Assembly (NCBI GenBank): GCA_018881555.1 | Contig: JACAXG010000002.1 | Coordinates: 17,230,077 to 17,294,076 of the forward strand | Source of the DNA: Amblyornis subalaris | Taxonomy: Eukaryota > Chordata > Aves > Passeriformes > Ptilonorhynchidae | Reading direction: 5' to 3' | Length of the DNA: 64,000 bases | In this document: piece by piece, positions 37,613 through 51,703 of the stretch | Layout: each line of letters starts with the position of its first letter | How positions within the stretch are numbered: position 1 is the first letter of the stretch | Notes under the pieces: model-generated | Seen by the model: the letters and a program-made list of their open reading frames with translations, nothing else | Database searches by the model: none | What the model was told of the DNA's origin: nothing | Made by a program: the position numbers and the translations under genes

Positions 37613-40600
37613 CTTCAAATGAATAAATATTGTATTAGTAAGACTTCCTTAAAAATATTAGCTATAAATACGTGCCCCTTAAGCAGGCATTGTTACATAA
37701 ATATGCAAAGTCAAATTTTCTCCAGGGGACTTGTTGTGTTAAATAATAAAAATTAATCAATTCACTAAGACAAATAAAAATACAGCAAAGTATTATTTAG
37801 GTTTTCCTTTTATTTTCCTTTTTTTTTGGCTCATGGCTTTCTCCACGGAATAGAAATGCAATAATTCTTAGCAGTCTCTACCCACAGAGCTCTAATTACT
37901 CCCTCAAATAACATATCATTAGGCTTCACCTTGCATATGAGGATCTTGGGCTGTAGAGAATTTGGGTGGCAACAAGTCAGCAACAGAGCCAAGAATAGCA
38001 TCTAGATTTTCTGACTCCTAGTCCTGTGACCTTGCCACTGCCTCCAACAACTCCATTTAACATTCCAGCACTCTCTTTAGGTTAGCTTTTGAAAATGTCA
38101 CAAAGGCTATAAAACACAAAAATTTTGCTTATTCTCTTTTTTTTTCTGATGTGAAAGGTTTATATACAGGTTTTAAAAAAAAATCTTTATAACGGTGCAC
38201 AACTCCTAAACAAATCCTAAAAATGACTTAATTTTTAAAAGGTATTCTATTTAAATTATAAAAACTTAAAACCAAAATGAAAAGTCCCTTGGTATTATCT
38301 TTTTAAAAAGGAAGCCTAAGAGAAGATTTCTTTATTTCTGAAAAGCAGGGAAGTTTAGACTCATGGGTTTCTAATTTTCTAAATTATTTATATAAAACCA
38401 GTAAAAAGTTCTTAAGGAATTAATGTTCTGAATTATTTGTAATTATTCCTTATCACTTNAAACTGGAATCAGGCATTTTCATCATCTCACAGCAGATATG
38501 CAAGGCTTGTGTGTTCTTTGGGGTTTTTTTTGCAAACACATGGATATTGCAAATAATTCTTAGGAAGTTAAGCAGATACAACACAATCAAAATCCAACAT
38601 ACAGAATTCAAACATGAGAAAACACTCCCAGATTTGTAAATGTTTCTGTACTGAAACATTTTTCTTGGCTTGCTGTATAGAACATTAATTAGATAAAAAT
38701 CTACAGAATTTGCATTCAAGTATTAAAACAAATGAAACACAGACTTGAGCTCTGAGCTGAGAGCCACAAGAAATTTGAAATTCTAGTGAAGACCCTGTTA
38801 TGTCCTGCCGTGAGGAACTTGAATTAAGCTTTCTTCCTGAAGAAACAGAACTGTAACTCATGAAATCAATGTGGTCCCTACATGTAGTCACACTTGGCAT
38901 CTGCTGACTGCAGTGACAAATTGAATCTAATTATTTTTTAATTTCTAATGCAATGTCTACTCTAAAGAGGCTCGGAAAGAACAAGCTGGTCTCCACTCCA
39001 AGTTTAGAAACCATCACTCAATTCAATTGAAGCTGTTTCCAAGTTCTGCTCTCACTCACATCATATAATCCTACATAGGAAACCTCGTGTTTGCACATCC
39101 AAGGCTGTGTGGATGGTGGGATGACCCAATGAAAACGTAACGCAAAGGCGATGTATTTCACAGTGTGCAGAATCCCTGGCTGTGATGGTGCCTAGGACAC
39201 CTGACTTCCAGGTCCCATTTAGAAGACAGTCCCACTCATAGTAAAGCCAGAACACAGACTGAACTGCAAGCAGACTGAAATCCACCTTGCCCCCTCCTAA
39301 CTGCAGGCTCTTACACTGGGACTGATGTCGCCATACACCACTGCTACTGGTCAGTGAAGAAACAGAGGCATTTCCAGGTGGTAACAGAGCTCTGCCAAAT
39401 AGACATCACCTGAAAGCAGGCCATGAAAACCTCCAGTGACAATAAACACAGTACTGCTCCCCAATCAGACACCCAAACTGAATTACAAAGCTTTTTGCTG
39501 TTTTAGGTCAAAAGAACAAAACAAAACATTTCTTACACAGTGAGACCTACCACTTAAGTAGGTCTTTCATTAACACTCCCGTTAATTGAGAATATACTAA
39601 ATATTCCTTCAGATACAGCATATGACTCTTTCAATTCCTTCTCTACTACTAAACTACCTTGCTATTAAATAGCTTGCCATGGGCCACCGGGTATCTGTCA
39701 GCTCTCATTTGACCTCCTGCTGTTTATTTTCCCTAATTAATAAAACAACTTGGCACTATGAGGGTAACTTCTATTAATGCACACCTCACGCACAAAGTCA
39801 GGCCAAATCAATATTATAATGTGTATTAAAGAACATGAATTCATTCTCTTGACAGTGAGATTGTCCAAATTTGCATTCTCAGCTTTGGACATGGTGCTCT
39901 GGAGCTCATGCTAAGAACTACAGTAGATCTTCACTACAATGGCAGCAGAACTTCTGCCTTAACTAATGCAGATCCCAGTGGCTGGGTCTGGTTGCGAGAC
40001 GGACTTGGTTACTTGCATTTCAGAAACGCATAGTCAGTATGTGACTAGCAGATGACAAAACATTTGGGCCTGTATTTAAGGATTTTTTCTTTCAAATACA
40101 TTCTTATTTTTTTTCTTTTGCTTTTAATCATCTTGTCTATAGCTTCCATCTGGGAACAGCACTATCCACCATAAATACATGGCTTTTTGTAAATTCTCCA
40201 ATTAAACAAATTAATTTTCTGTAACACTGATCTTTAAACATCCATGAATTTCAGATAATACTACACCCGCTTAAGATGATCAGTTCTAATGAACCATTAA
40301 AAAAGAAGCAGAGATATTGTTCTGTGAGATTCAATGTACATAAGACATTGCTGCTTTTTATACTCGAGTCCAGCTAATTTATGACCTTTCTTATGCTTAA
40401 TAAACAAAGTCTAAATATCTGTAAGAATACAGTGCATAACATTCCAGCACAAGAGTAAAGAATAAAAAATATATGAGCAAGAAACACAGATTCTATCAAA
40501 CACATGAGAACATGAAAAAGTCTTGCACATAAATTTTTTAAACTTAAAATCTTCTACACTTTGTTTTTAAGTCAGGGAAAATTAATTTCTGATTATGAAG

Positions 40601-42300
40601 TGGCATTCAGAATTTTAAAAAAAGAAGTAAAATGTCTTCAGATAGAAATTAATTTAGCAATATAATTACCAGCCCAATAAAAAGTAGAGCTCTGTTTAGA
40701 TCATAGATGCTTATCTGATGTGTAGTAAAAATACACTACAAGCACAACATTCTTTAAAACAATTAATATTTTCCCCTGTTTAAAAAGAAGTAGTTAATAA
40801 AGTCATCAATTTAAACAANATATTGCTACTAGAACAGTAATTAACTTAAAAAGTGCTGTTAAGATTGAGGACTATTTCTGGTTGTTATTTAACTAAACAT
40901 GCTGATTCACTGGGGTCAGCCAAGAATAAATTTTCATCGTTATTACTGGGTCAATTTCTGATATTGTACATCCAAAGTTATAATTCATTTCAAATTAAAT
41001 TTATTAATGGCAAACAGTAAAATGCAAAGCAAGCACAGTTCAGAGACCATGACAAAGCTCTTTTAAGAATCTGAATGTAAGGAAAACAATTGTAAAAAGA
41101 AAAGAGAAAGGAAAAGAAAGAAACCGTGTAATAAGATTAAAACCTACCTACCACAGGCATTCAGGGGAAAAAAACAGCCCTAAGAAGTCAGAGAGACGAT
41201 AGTCAAGAAAAAGAAAACGGAGAACTATGGCTATAAAGGAGACATGAAATGTGCAAATACAATATGAACAACTGGCTAGGTAGCAGAACAGCAGAAAAGG
41301 ATCCGTGCATTAGAGTAGGTCACAAACTAAATATAACCCAAGGCCTGAAGTTATTCAAAAGAGGATAAATTTGAATCTAGGTTATTTTAATAAAGTGCTG
41401 AGTGTGAAAAACAAGAGGTCATTATACTGCTCTAGAGGGTGTCAGGAGAGATGTGACTATCCAATGCTGGACACTAGTCTTTCTGGACTCTCAGAGGGAA
41501 CAAAAATATAAGGTGACTCCCAAAGCAGAGCTAAAAAAATAGAATTTTAATCTTCAAAAGGAAGGACTGAAGGTGGACAACATCACATGAATTTTCCCAC
41601 ATGCAGAAGATTTTTCTAGGAACAGATGATCACTGCTCTCCCTACTGAAAAGAACAAGGACGAAAAGAAACTCAGTTTCAGCAGAGATTAATTAAAATCT
41701 GCCATTGTTAGAGAGGTGAAACACTAGATCAGGATAACAGAAGAGGTCTGGCATCTCCTTCACCGGCTAGAGAAATATCTGCCTTGTCCCAAGAGAGATG
41801 CCACACCAGATGTTGTAATACATTCTGCTCTTGATATGGCTGAAAACTTCTGCATTCCTGTATTTTTATCTTTCAACTAATACACTTATTTATACTTGTC
41901 TCACTGACATTAAATCTTTGTCATGGAAGAAAGAATTACAGCCCTGATTCTACCACTGAGGATCCAGCTGAAGGACTGTTGTGACACGAGAGGGACTGTA
42001 ACCAGAGTCATGCCCAGTTACTCCGAATCACTCTTCCTACATTCTCTGACGAACAACAAAAATATAATTCACATAAATGAATTAATCTATAACTGTACTT
42101 CATAAATATGATCACTCCTCTGTTATTTAGAGAATGTGCACACCCAGACGTGTGCAAACTGGCTTAAGATTAGCCACACTTGCAACAAACTCATTATCAA
42201 TGCAAATCTGGTTAAAAGACCTGCATTCTACTTATAGCAGCAATGAGTTTAGCCTAGGAAATATGAACCAGAAAATCACAATCATGTATAGAGAAGTCAC
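37613..42300 (-). other. BEND3: BEND3 intron between coding exons 2 and 3
   Basis: The intron is about 4.7 kb, with a GTGACT donor at 42300 and an ATTTGAAG acceptor at 37613. It is AT-rich with no recognised exon or repeat family. N bases lie at about 38459 and 40820. Confidence 0.85.
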
Positions 42301-42521
42301 CTCTTGCGTAAAGCGTCTTTTCTTCACGCTGGGTAAGGCATCCTGCTGGCCTCCTGAACCATCGCAGCCAAGTGAGGTCTGCTTCCGTTTGTTGGAATCC
42401 TGTAGGCAAGTCACTGCACCATCCAGAGAGTGTTTCTCAGCAGATCTGGAAGTTACTGAGCAGTCTAGAGCTTCATCTTCATTTTCTGTTTCTACTTTCA
42501 CATTTTTTTTAGGAATTTTTA
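42301..42521 (-). CDS. BEND3: BEND3 coding exon 2 (N-terminal SUMO site and nuclear localisation signal)
   Basis: The exon encodes residues 12-85. It begins after a CTTTTTCCAG acceptor and completes the Val12 codon begun in exon 1. The Val-Lys-Val-Glu-Thr-Glu at 19-24 is a SUMO consensus with Lys20, the same residue number as the reported human site. A basic Lys-Arg-Lys near 56 and Lys-Lys-Arg-Arg near 78 are nuclear localisation candidates. The exon ends in GAG in phase 0. Similarity to the human protein is strong but lower than in the BEN domains. Confidence 0.93.
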
Positions 42522-42954
42522 CTGGAAAAAGAGAAGGTTTAGAAAGATAAAGCACCCTCTCCAGAAAACCATGACATCCTTAATATAATCCTCTGTGGTT
42601 TGTTTCTTTTTATGAAAATGTGTTTTGAAGAACATAATTATTTTTTAAGACTTTTCAATGAGTGTATGNGGAGGCCACCTCAAAGTCAAATCATTCAGTT
42701 TTCCAGTAAATGACAGTTTCTTCTCCAAAGAAGGTATAAACAAATAATGTTACAGTATGAAGATTTCTGGAGGGAAGGAAGGATGTAGAACAGAAAATAT
42801 GATTTACAAAGATAACGCCATATTTTAGATAACTTTTAAAAAAACATTTATGTAATTTGTCTTGATCCAACTGCATTCTTTATCAGGTGTCAAAGGCTTT
42901 AAATCAACAAGTGTTTTTGCCGGATCAAAAATTACACAAAGTATAACATTTTAC
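42522..42954 (-). other. BEND3: BEND3 intron between coding exons 1 and 2
   Basis: The intron is 433 bp, with a GTAAAA donor at 42954 and a good pyrimidine-tract acceptor. It holds one N at 42669. Confidence 0.85.
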
Positions 42955-42988
42955 CTTCATCATCATCAGTGATTTCAGCTGAATTCAT
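42955..42988 (-). CDS. BEND3: BEND3 coding exon 1 (11 codons)
   Basis: The coding part is only 34 nt: Met-Asn-Ser-Ala-Glu-Ile-Thr-Asp-Asp-Asp-Glu plus the first base of the next codon. Human BEND3 begins Met-Asn-Ser-Thr-Glu, which identifies this micro-exon. Eleven untranslated bases (42989-42999) precede the ATG after a TTTTGTTCTTTAG acceptor at 43000, so the start is fixed by the splice structure and the gene must have an upstream untranslated exon. Confidence 0.88.
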
Positions 42989-42999
42989 CTTCTATCTCA

Positions 43000-45900
43000 C
43001 TAAAGAACAAAACAAAAACACAAAAATAAAAATAAATATCAGCATCTTCTGGAATCAGGAAATACCTACATCTCTTCTTGTAATTACTTTTCTTCTAGAG
43101 GCATTGTGAGTGAACAGCCCACAGATAATTTCCAGTCTTCCCAGTCTGTATGTTTGTAAGAACTAGCTATGGCCATCTACAGACCCATCAACATGCAAAC
43201 TATATTGCAGATAACATACAGCAGGTAGGAAAGCATTTAAAACTCAGTGTCTTTTTCTGGTATGGAGAAAAGTAAAAGTCATTCTAACCTTCTCTATAAA
43301 GTATCTTGGCAGCATATAAACGGAAGTTAACTGTATTAAACTCTTCAACCTGTACAAAGTCACTATTACTACAGTCAAATGTTTTCATATTGTCCTTGTG
43401 GGTGACACAAAGTCATCACAGAAAGAAAACTCCTCATAAATTTTAACATGCATGCTGGATAAAGTTTTTATTTAAAAATCTTTGATCTTTTGATATGGAC
43501 TGCATGAATTCAAGCAGCATGCAAATAGATGTACAGTAATTCCTTTTTTTCTGTCAGCCTCTAAATAATTTGTTTTTTGTAAGAAAACCCAAATATATGT
43601 ATTATGCTAGCATGATTTTAGCATTACTTCTCACATGAAAAACTCAGCTGTATTTCTGCTTAGTTAAAAACTCATTTTGCAAGTTACTTTGGGGCAAACA
43701 TCAATCTCTGGACATGTTCCTAGAAGATATTCTAAATCTTTGGAGATCTACAAAGCAAACAACTTAATCAGATACCACTGACCCTTACAGGGCACGCAGC
43801 TGCAAACTGACACTCTCAACTGGTAAGCGGGTGACTGGCAAACTGTCACGCTCTGCTCATGCTCCTCCACACACAGTGTTAAGTTTACTTGGCCGCAGAA
43901 TATTATTGCTTTACAAGTGCAAGTGAATAAAACCGGTCATTCAAAAGCATACATGCAGCTCGGGAGTGGAAATTATAATGAAATTTAAAAGACAGATGGG
44001 GAGAGAAAGAGACAGAGAATCTGTTATGGAGGGGGAAAAAAGCCTGTACCTCTCTCCTGAATAATAATTTTTTTTTTTTTTCTCCTAAAATCTCAAAGTA
44101 CTGTTAAAAACTGGAATGCTGTGGAGATACAAAATTCAATTCGTAGGCAATTTGATGGCTGTAATGGCAAATATGAGGTTCCATTCTGGATCAGATTTCG
44201 TACGCTTGCACTACAATGGGTGGCACCCAAACAAAAGATGCACAGATTTATAAAATCAGCTTATACTGGGCCACCCTTGAAGCCAAAATACTCTTTGATG
44301 TCCTGATCTTCCACATGGCCCCTATATACAAAGGGCATCCTCAAGGGGATAACATGAGATTGTCTTCATCATCACATATAAAAATAAGTCTCTCTCAGTT
44401 GGACATACAGCTACTACAAAGCCCTCAGATACCTACTCCTTTTACCTACCATAATTCCCTGTTTCAGGACTTGCATTTATGAATTGATCCATATATAAAT
44501 TATGGCATCTTAACAGTACTATAATCATTTCACTTAAACTTTTGCAAACTCTAGAGACGTAACAGCATGAAACTAAGTGGCCCACACCAACTTCTAAACC
44601 ACCTGATAAGCACTGGTATGGGTTAATTTCATGTCTTACTTATAAATTTAGATANGGCCACTACAGCTCTTTATGAAAAATCCCACAGCAGTGTACTTTG
44701 TACAGCACCATCAAAAAGCTCTGCTGGACCTTAAGAAAATCCCATAGTATTAGCTGTATGTATTTTGCCCTGATATCCCAGATACATTGATAGTCAGTGT
44801 CTAGATCTTTCTTCCACTTGTCCATGCTGCACTAGGATTGGCTCTGAGGGCTGTGGTACAAGACCAACATGTGCCAGTGCTCAAGGAGTGTGACACACAG
44901 TCTGTTTGTGAGGGCCTGAGGTGACAAGTAAGCAAATCTGCCAATACTGCTACAGAATATTCTAAAATGGAAATCAAAATAATTTTCCAGATAATCCTAG
45001 ACTGCTGTATCAGAGCAAAACAGTAAAAAATGTTAAACACAGAGCCAGAAGACTAAAAGGTGGCAGCAGGTAGAACAACACAAAATATTTAGGAGCGGAT
45101 ATATGGAATTATATTTTCTTTCTAATTCCTGCTATTACTGCTATTCAAATAGGAAGAATGCTTTAGAAGAATTCCTGCCAGAGAACAAAATCAAACTGAA
45201 AGGAGAAGATAAATTAGGATCTGAAGATCCACTCTTTAACACTGCAAAAAAGTGAAAACTAAAGCAAAGCAATAGTTAACTTTCTGAAGAAAACAACATC
45301 AGGAAGACCAAAGCTACCCTGAACTCATGTCAAATAACATTATGCCAAAACACTGTTTACCAAATTTGAAACACAGTGTTATTACTTTTCATTTTTTTTA
45401 ATTTGAAAACTTCCAGCATACAATTTAAAGTGAACAGTCAAAACCAGTGTCAGAACCAATGAGGCCTGTGATTCATACCCAAGCTGTCTGGTGCCAAAAA
45501 AATCAAGAGCTCCAACTTTCTTAATTTTTGGGAGTCCTAGTAATAATCTCTTTCCTTATCTAGTTTCCTGTCTTCCTTGTGAGATTTGTAAGAACTCAGG
45601 TATTATGAGAAAATGAAGCACATATAACAGCTTCTGTTAGGAGACAGGACTCGATTGCCCCTTTGATTTCCTGCCTCACAGCCCCATCTGCTCCCTCGGT
45701 CAAGCATGGGTGCCCCCCTTAACCTTCCATCTTGATAAACTGTCATAAAACAGCTCACTTTTTTTTCCGGGTTACTTTCCTTGTAATTCATAGAGGTAAG
45801 GGGCCCAGCTCAGGAATATACACAAGGTTTGGGATGGAAAGGAAGAACTTAAATCTCTCCTTATATCATCAAGCCACTGGCTTGGTTCAACTATTTAATG

Positions 45901-48900
45901 AAACCTTACTTATCATTCCACCATCTCGCTTCAAATTTGGATCACAATGGATCCATGAGGTACTACAGAGCAAACAAAGAGATACCAATAGAGCAATTGC
46001 ATCATTGCTTCCATAGGAAATCAGGGCTTATGGAAAGGAGCAAAGTCTGTATCTGTTCCTGAGTGTATCCATGCATGCATGCCTGTCTATGTAAGGTTAA
46101 AAATAATTTTGTTGATCATCATTTCACTAAAGAGAAAACATTTCATATTCTTTAAAATACTGTTTGCTGTGCATCAGTACTTATGAATAGTAATTATTGT
46201 CTCTTTAAAAGAGGTAGCAGTGTCAAAGTCGGTTTTGAGGTAGCATTCTGGTCCAGATTGTGAGAACAAGAAAAGCCAGAGTAAAAAAAGACCTAAAAGA
46301 TCTTGGGGCAAAATACTGCAAAAAGCAATTGAGTAAGAAATCCATACAGTAAAGCAAACACCCAACAGTTGTTCCTTGTCAAGATGAGTATACAAAACGT
46401 ATTTCAATCTTATCTTTTACGTATCTTTTTCAAAACGTAAGATAAATATACTTATCATCCTCAGCCTAATAATTACTCAATGCTATCTAGAGGACAGCTG
46501 TTAGCAAGTTCTAGGAAAGAGTGAACACTCTGTGCTGAAGTTTGGAGCCCACGCCTGCAACTGTGACTGGCAGAGCAACCAGCCTTGGCAGCTTTATCTT
46601 GCTGGGATACAGACAGACGCTGCAGTACATCCTGTTTTCTCGCGAATCCTCTGGAAGGAGGATTCCAAAACACACCAAACACCTACAACAGCAGCTACAT
46701 CAACAGTCAGCTCCAAGGGAGTAGGGAAAGAAGCGGGGATCTCAGCACACCTTGGCTGTCACTATTGGCCAAATTCCCTTCCCACAGATCCTGCTGTCCC
46801 TTCTCATCAGACTAGGCAACGAACAAGATAGTTCAATGAAGGGATTTAACACTCCCTACTTCCATTACTGTCACTTAGACACATACCTCTATTCCAAAAA
46901 TGCACCAGATTATGACACTTCACTGTACTGTCGTATCATTTTCATAATGACATTCCACATTGAAATGGTATTACCAGTGGTTAACAGAGAAGCTCAATGC
47001 ATAGTGCAATGCTGGGAGTTCCAAAGCACAGAAGAACACCTTAAAAACGAGGTTTTGGAATGTTTCTCTGTGCATTTAGCATTAACTACCACCCTGATGC
47101 TGCTTTTGCACATAAAACAAAAAAAGCGATCCATTTATCAAAAACGTGCCTACCCAAACTATGCACTGAAGCCTTAATGATTTAAAGCACTACACTAAAG
47201 GGGTACAGAAGATTTTATGAGTAAGGGAGCAAATTGTCACCTCATACTCGAAATGTATTTCAATCTCATATTATCTAGTATATGCATATTGCTAATTAAA
47301 AGTAGCATAAAAGTGTACCTAGTTATTGATATATGAAACAAAACTGAATCCTAACTGATTCTTAAGTTAAATCTTCCCATAATGTGCATTCTCCTCCTCC
47401 TATGCACCACCTAACAATTACTCATGTGTTGGCCTTGGAGGGTGCTTTCCCAAACTGTGATCGTGACCATTGTAAAAGCACAACGCAAAGGGAAAAGATC
47501 CTGCTGATAATGGAAGATGAAGGCAGTTCTCTGCCTTTGCAAACATTCTTAAAGAAAGTCTGACTGATCACCTTCACATTCTGACTTAAAAAAACAAACA
47601 AAAAAATTCCACCAGAAAAAAATACTGCTGTTCTGCTGTTTGTAACTGAAGAAGTAACTCTTTACTCCTCAAACTCCCATATCTAATGTACTAAGTTCTG
47701 ACAATTGGAAAAAATACTGTGAAAACCATGTAGGAAAGCATAAAACTGTATACATGCTGTACGTGGAAAGCAATTCTGATTGCGTAACACTGGTTAATCG
47801 TAATCACAAATTAAAATTTATCATTATCTTAGCTAAAATACCATACTGTAATATCAAGAATGCTTGTTATCAGTTTTATAGAAGCTTGCTGTTTATAATT
47901 TAAATGCTTGTGTAACATTGTACTGTTAAGTTCACTAATGCATGGTCAACGTGTAGAAATTGTTTCTTGGATGCACACTGTCCCACTAAGTATTTCAGCT
48001 TCTTCATGTAGGTTGGAAGGAATGTCCCTAGTTCTTCATTATCGACTATAACAATGTTATTAAAAATACAGGGGTTGAGACATTGTGTATTAAGTTTATG
48101 CCCTTTAAAGCCTCATGGTGGTACATTGCTTCATATATAAAACTCAGGCTATAATGAAAAGTATTCTACTTGAGTGTTAATTGTTTCTGAAGAGGTGAAT
48201 TGTTCTTTACATTTTGGTCAAATGTTAGATATACATGTTTGCTAGTAACATTAAATATGCATTTGATAACATGTGGAATAAGCTGCTCAATTTCCCTTGC
48301 TTTCGGCTTGCGGTGAAAGACACAACACTCCTCTTAAAACACAGGTATCCTAATAAAGTTTAAGCAAATGACAGGAACACCAAAAAAAAGTTGATCTTTT
48401 AGGGAAGTAACACCAGCCAAATTTTACAAGATGGGTACACTGAACTGCTGTTTAACAGCCAAAAGTAGCACCTCCTCTTACACATGCCATCCTGTAACAG
48501 GACTTTATCACAAAATTGCAATGGTATTACACTATGTAATTAGAGTGTGGTTTACCCAGAGCCAATCAAAACCATTGTACATACATTCATTCTCAGCCAG
48601 TGACAATGAATAATCCATCTAGTAGTTAGATACTCAGCAAACATTCAAGTGTCTGAGGTCCTGCTCCCTGTCTCTGGGTCTCTGCCTGTATTTCATAAGA
48701 AACATGCTCTGGATAAACCACAGAAAGCAACCAATGCTTCCCATGGGAAGCCCAGTCTTGAAATCTGGAGTGGATACGTGGAAGTAGTCCTGCTCCATGC
48801 AGCAGGTGAGCAGAGGGCTGCTCTAAGCGCCTGGCAACCGCACAGAATTCTGTCCCTCTGATGTTTTAGAAGACTGATTCCTACATAACAGTTTGAAATA

Positions 48901-51703
48901 ACGAGAGGAAACAACGATTCTCAACAGCCAGCCCTGCAGGCCCACAATCAAAAAGGACTGAAGGCACGTGCCCCCTGCTCAGGCTGCCCAGGAGCTGCCT
49001 CCTGTTCAGTGTGCGTGCTGCTTTCCAGGCTGTCTCTTGGAAAGCTCTCCTGCTGAGCTTGAGAAGCAAACCTAGAGAACTGCGAGTTCTGGGTTCTGCT
49101 TTGGGAGCCAAGTAATCTGCATCTCTTATTTCCTAGCTGTAGCACTGGGTTCAATAATTTCAATATTGCAATTATCCTCGGGGTACATTTGATTCCTCCA
49201 ATTTGCAAAAAACAATACAACTCAAATTCAATTCAACTGAATTACACATAAATACCACTCCAAGACTGAGACGGAAAATGTCGTTCTTAGAGGCAATGTC
49301 TGCCTTTTGTTTGGATCCATGGGCCAGTGATTTGACTTTAAATTTTATGTAATTTTGACAAGGCCTTATAAATTTTGAAGAAGGAGAAGGTTGAAGAAGT
49401 CTGAAACCACCTGAAACCACCTTAATAAAAAAACCAAATGGGTATCTTATTTGACACTGACCGCCCCTCTTAAAGAAACCGTGAAATACGGCTGTTGCCT
49501 CAGTTAATTAACAAAGAGCAAAACGCAAGCAGACAATATAATGAACTCTAAAAGCAAGTGCTTTCTATTCTACCCATTTTGAGATAGAAGGGTGCTGCTA
49601 GTGACCCAAGAGCGGTATTTCTGAATAAAATTTGTTCTTGATATCCAGTATTGATACTTGAAATATGAAATACCTTAGAAAACAGTATTCCAACATTACA
49701 AACATTTTCTGACTACAAATACATGAATAACGAGTTCTAAAACTACAAAGAAAAAGATTTTAAAGAACCAGCAGATGTTGGAAGCACTGCTCTTATGGAC
49801 AATAAAAATCCCTATACTTAACATAGTTTGAAAACCTCTTTTGCTGCCCTGTGGAGCAGGACAGGAAGCCTCAAGTCTCCAACGAAGCCAGCCTGCAATA
49901 AGAGTATTTTTCCAGGAGGGCTTAGAGGGCATGTTCTTAATTTGGGTCTTTCATATTTAGTTTTAGTTACATTTGAAGATGCAGTCTAAATAAAAAAGAC
50001 TCTTCTCAGTTTTCTCACAACTTGCCTAAAACTGAAGTTTTCTCAATGTGTCCCCTGTACTTTTACAAAACAGCAATTTAATCTTGCAGGGGTCAGCAAA
50101 ACACTAACCTGGTTTATTTCCAGCAGTAATGCATGAATTTGTCTTCTCTTTAATCATGTGCTTTCCACTGGTCTATGACAAACATTTTGCTTCCCTCTCT
50201 CCCCTCTCACTCCGCTTTTATTTAAAAACACTGTTCCATCTGAAATTTGTGCAGACAATTTAAAATCTGCTCCAAACTGCATTCAACATTCCTTTATTTT
50301 TATCCACTAGACTTACCTAAGCTATGAAAATACTTAGCAACGATAAAAATTCAGTTGTTCCAATGCTGAGTTTGATTTAGCAGGAGAGAAGAAAATGTAT
50401 CAGCATATATTGGTAATTATCTGTTTTATGAGATGTAAATCATTCAAGTCGGAAGCAGGGAAAAGGTTTTTCTTTCCCTGTTTAGACGTCTCTGCCCCAA
50501 GGGTCAGGCATACACTGTGTTTATAGGTGGCAGCAACAAACCCTACTCACACTTCAATCCAAAAAAGCCCTGGGACTGCGTCAACGCTATGTGGAAGCCG
50601 TCACATGGCTGTTGGCCTGCCGCCGGCTCGCATTCTGCTGGTTCAGAGTTTGTTCCCTTCTATTTACAAAGGACTGTGTGGACACACCGCAGGGAAAAGT
50701 AGGGTAGAGGCAGCGGGCGATCAGGGCAGGGGAAGTGGGCAATGATCAGGGGAGGAGCAGTGAGCGGTGATCCAGGTGGAGGCAGCGGGTGATCGGGGCA
50801 GGGGAAGCCGCGGGTGATCTGGGTGGAGATGATCGCAGCAGGGGCGGCCCGTTCTCCCGCAGTGCCCTCCACCGGGCCCCTCAGAGCGCGACCCACCAAG
50901 GACCAACACGAATTCCAACAGAGCAACCCGCCCGCCGCTCCTCCCGCCGCGTATGATACGACAGGCGGGACGCTGATCCCGGCGCTGCCTCCCGCGGAGC
51001 GCGTGGCCCCGCGCAGCCCCGGGGCGGTGCCCGAGCGGGCCGTGGCGGGGTCAGCGGGTGCCGGTGCCCAGCAGCGCGCGCGCGCGGCCGGGGCTCCCCT
51101 CGGGCCCACCGAGGGGCGGCGGAGCGGCCGCCACGTGGGAGCGGCGCGCGCGGCGGCGGCGCGAGGCCCCGCCCGGGGGCGGGCGCTGCGGCGGGGGACG
51201 CCCCGCGCGCCCCGCACGCGGCGCGGCCGCGGCCGCTTCCGCGGTCAGACCCACGAGCCCGAGGCGGCGGCGGCGGTTGGTGCTTCCGGTCCGAACCCTG
51301 CCCGGGCGGATCTATGTGGCCGGCGCGCGGGGGGAGGGGGGGGGCGAAGGGGTTAAGGTGAGGCTGGAGGTGACGGCGGCGTGACCGTTCCACTCTCTCC
51401 CCGCTCCCCGTCCTCCCCCTCCCCCAGCCCCGCGGACGGAGGCACCCGGAGCGGGCGCGCGCGACCCGCGCCGCCGCAGCGCCGTTCGGAGCGGCGAACA
51501 AAGAGCCCCCCGCCCGCGCGGCCCCGGCAGCGCGGCCCCGGCCCGCGGGCGGCCGGGGGAGGGGCGGGCCCCGCGCCTCCCGCGCCCCCCCGCTCGGCCC
51601 CCCCCTCACCGTTCCTCCCCCACCCGCCGGGGCGGCGCTCCCCGCTCGCCGTGGGGTGCGAGGAGCGGCGCCCGTCCCCGCCAGCGGCGGCAGCGGGACT
51701 TAC
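43000..51703 (-). other. BEND3: BEND3 first intron
   Basis: The intron is about 8.7 kb, from the CpG-island donor GTAAGT at 51703 to the TTCTTTAG acceptor at 43000. It is AT-rich until it enters the CpG island. I found no recognisable exon. A homopolymer T run lies at about 44070, an ATGCATGC run at about 46070, and a minisatellite at 50709-50845. One N lies near 44655. Open frames such as 46752-47177 plus show no recognisable similarity. Confidence 0.6.
50709..50845. repeat. Minisatellite, about 25-bp unit with GATC
   Basis: GATC recurs at 50719, 50744, 50769, 50791, 50816 and 50831, giving steps of 25, 25, 22, 25 and 15 bp. The units share a G-rich body such as GGGCAGGGGAAG or GGTGGAGG and a CGGGTGATC-like core. 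About five imperfect copies can be seen. It lies at the downstream edge of the BEND3 CpG island. Confidence 0.8.
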
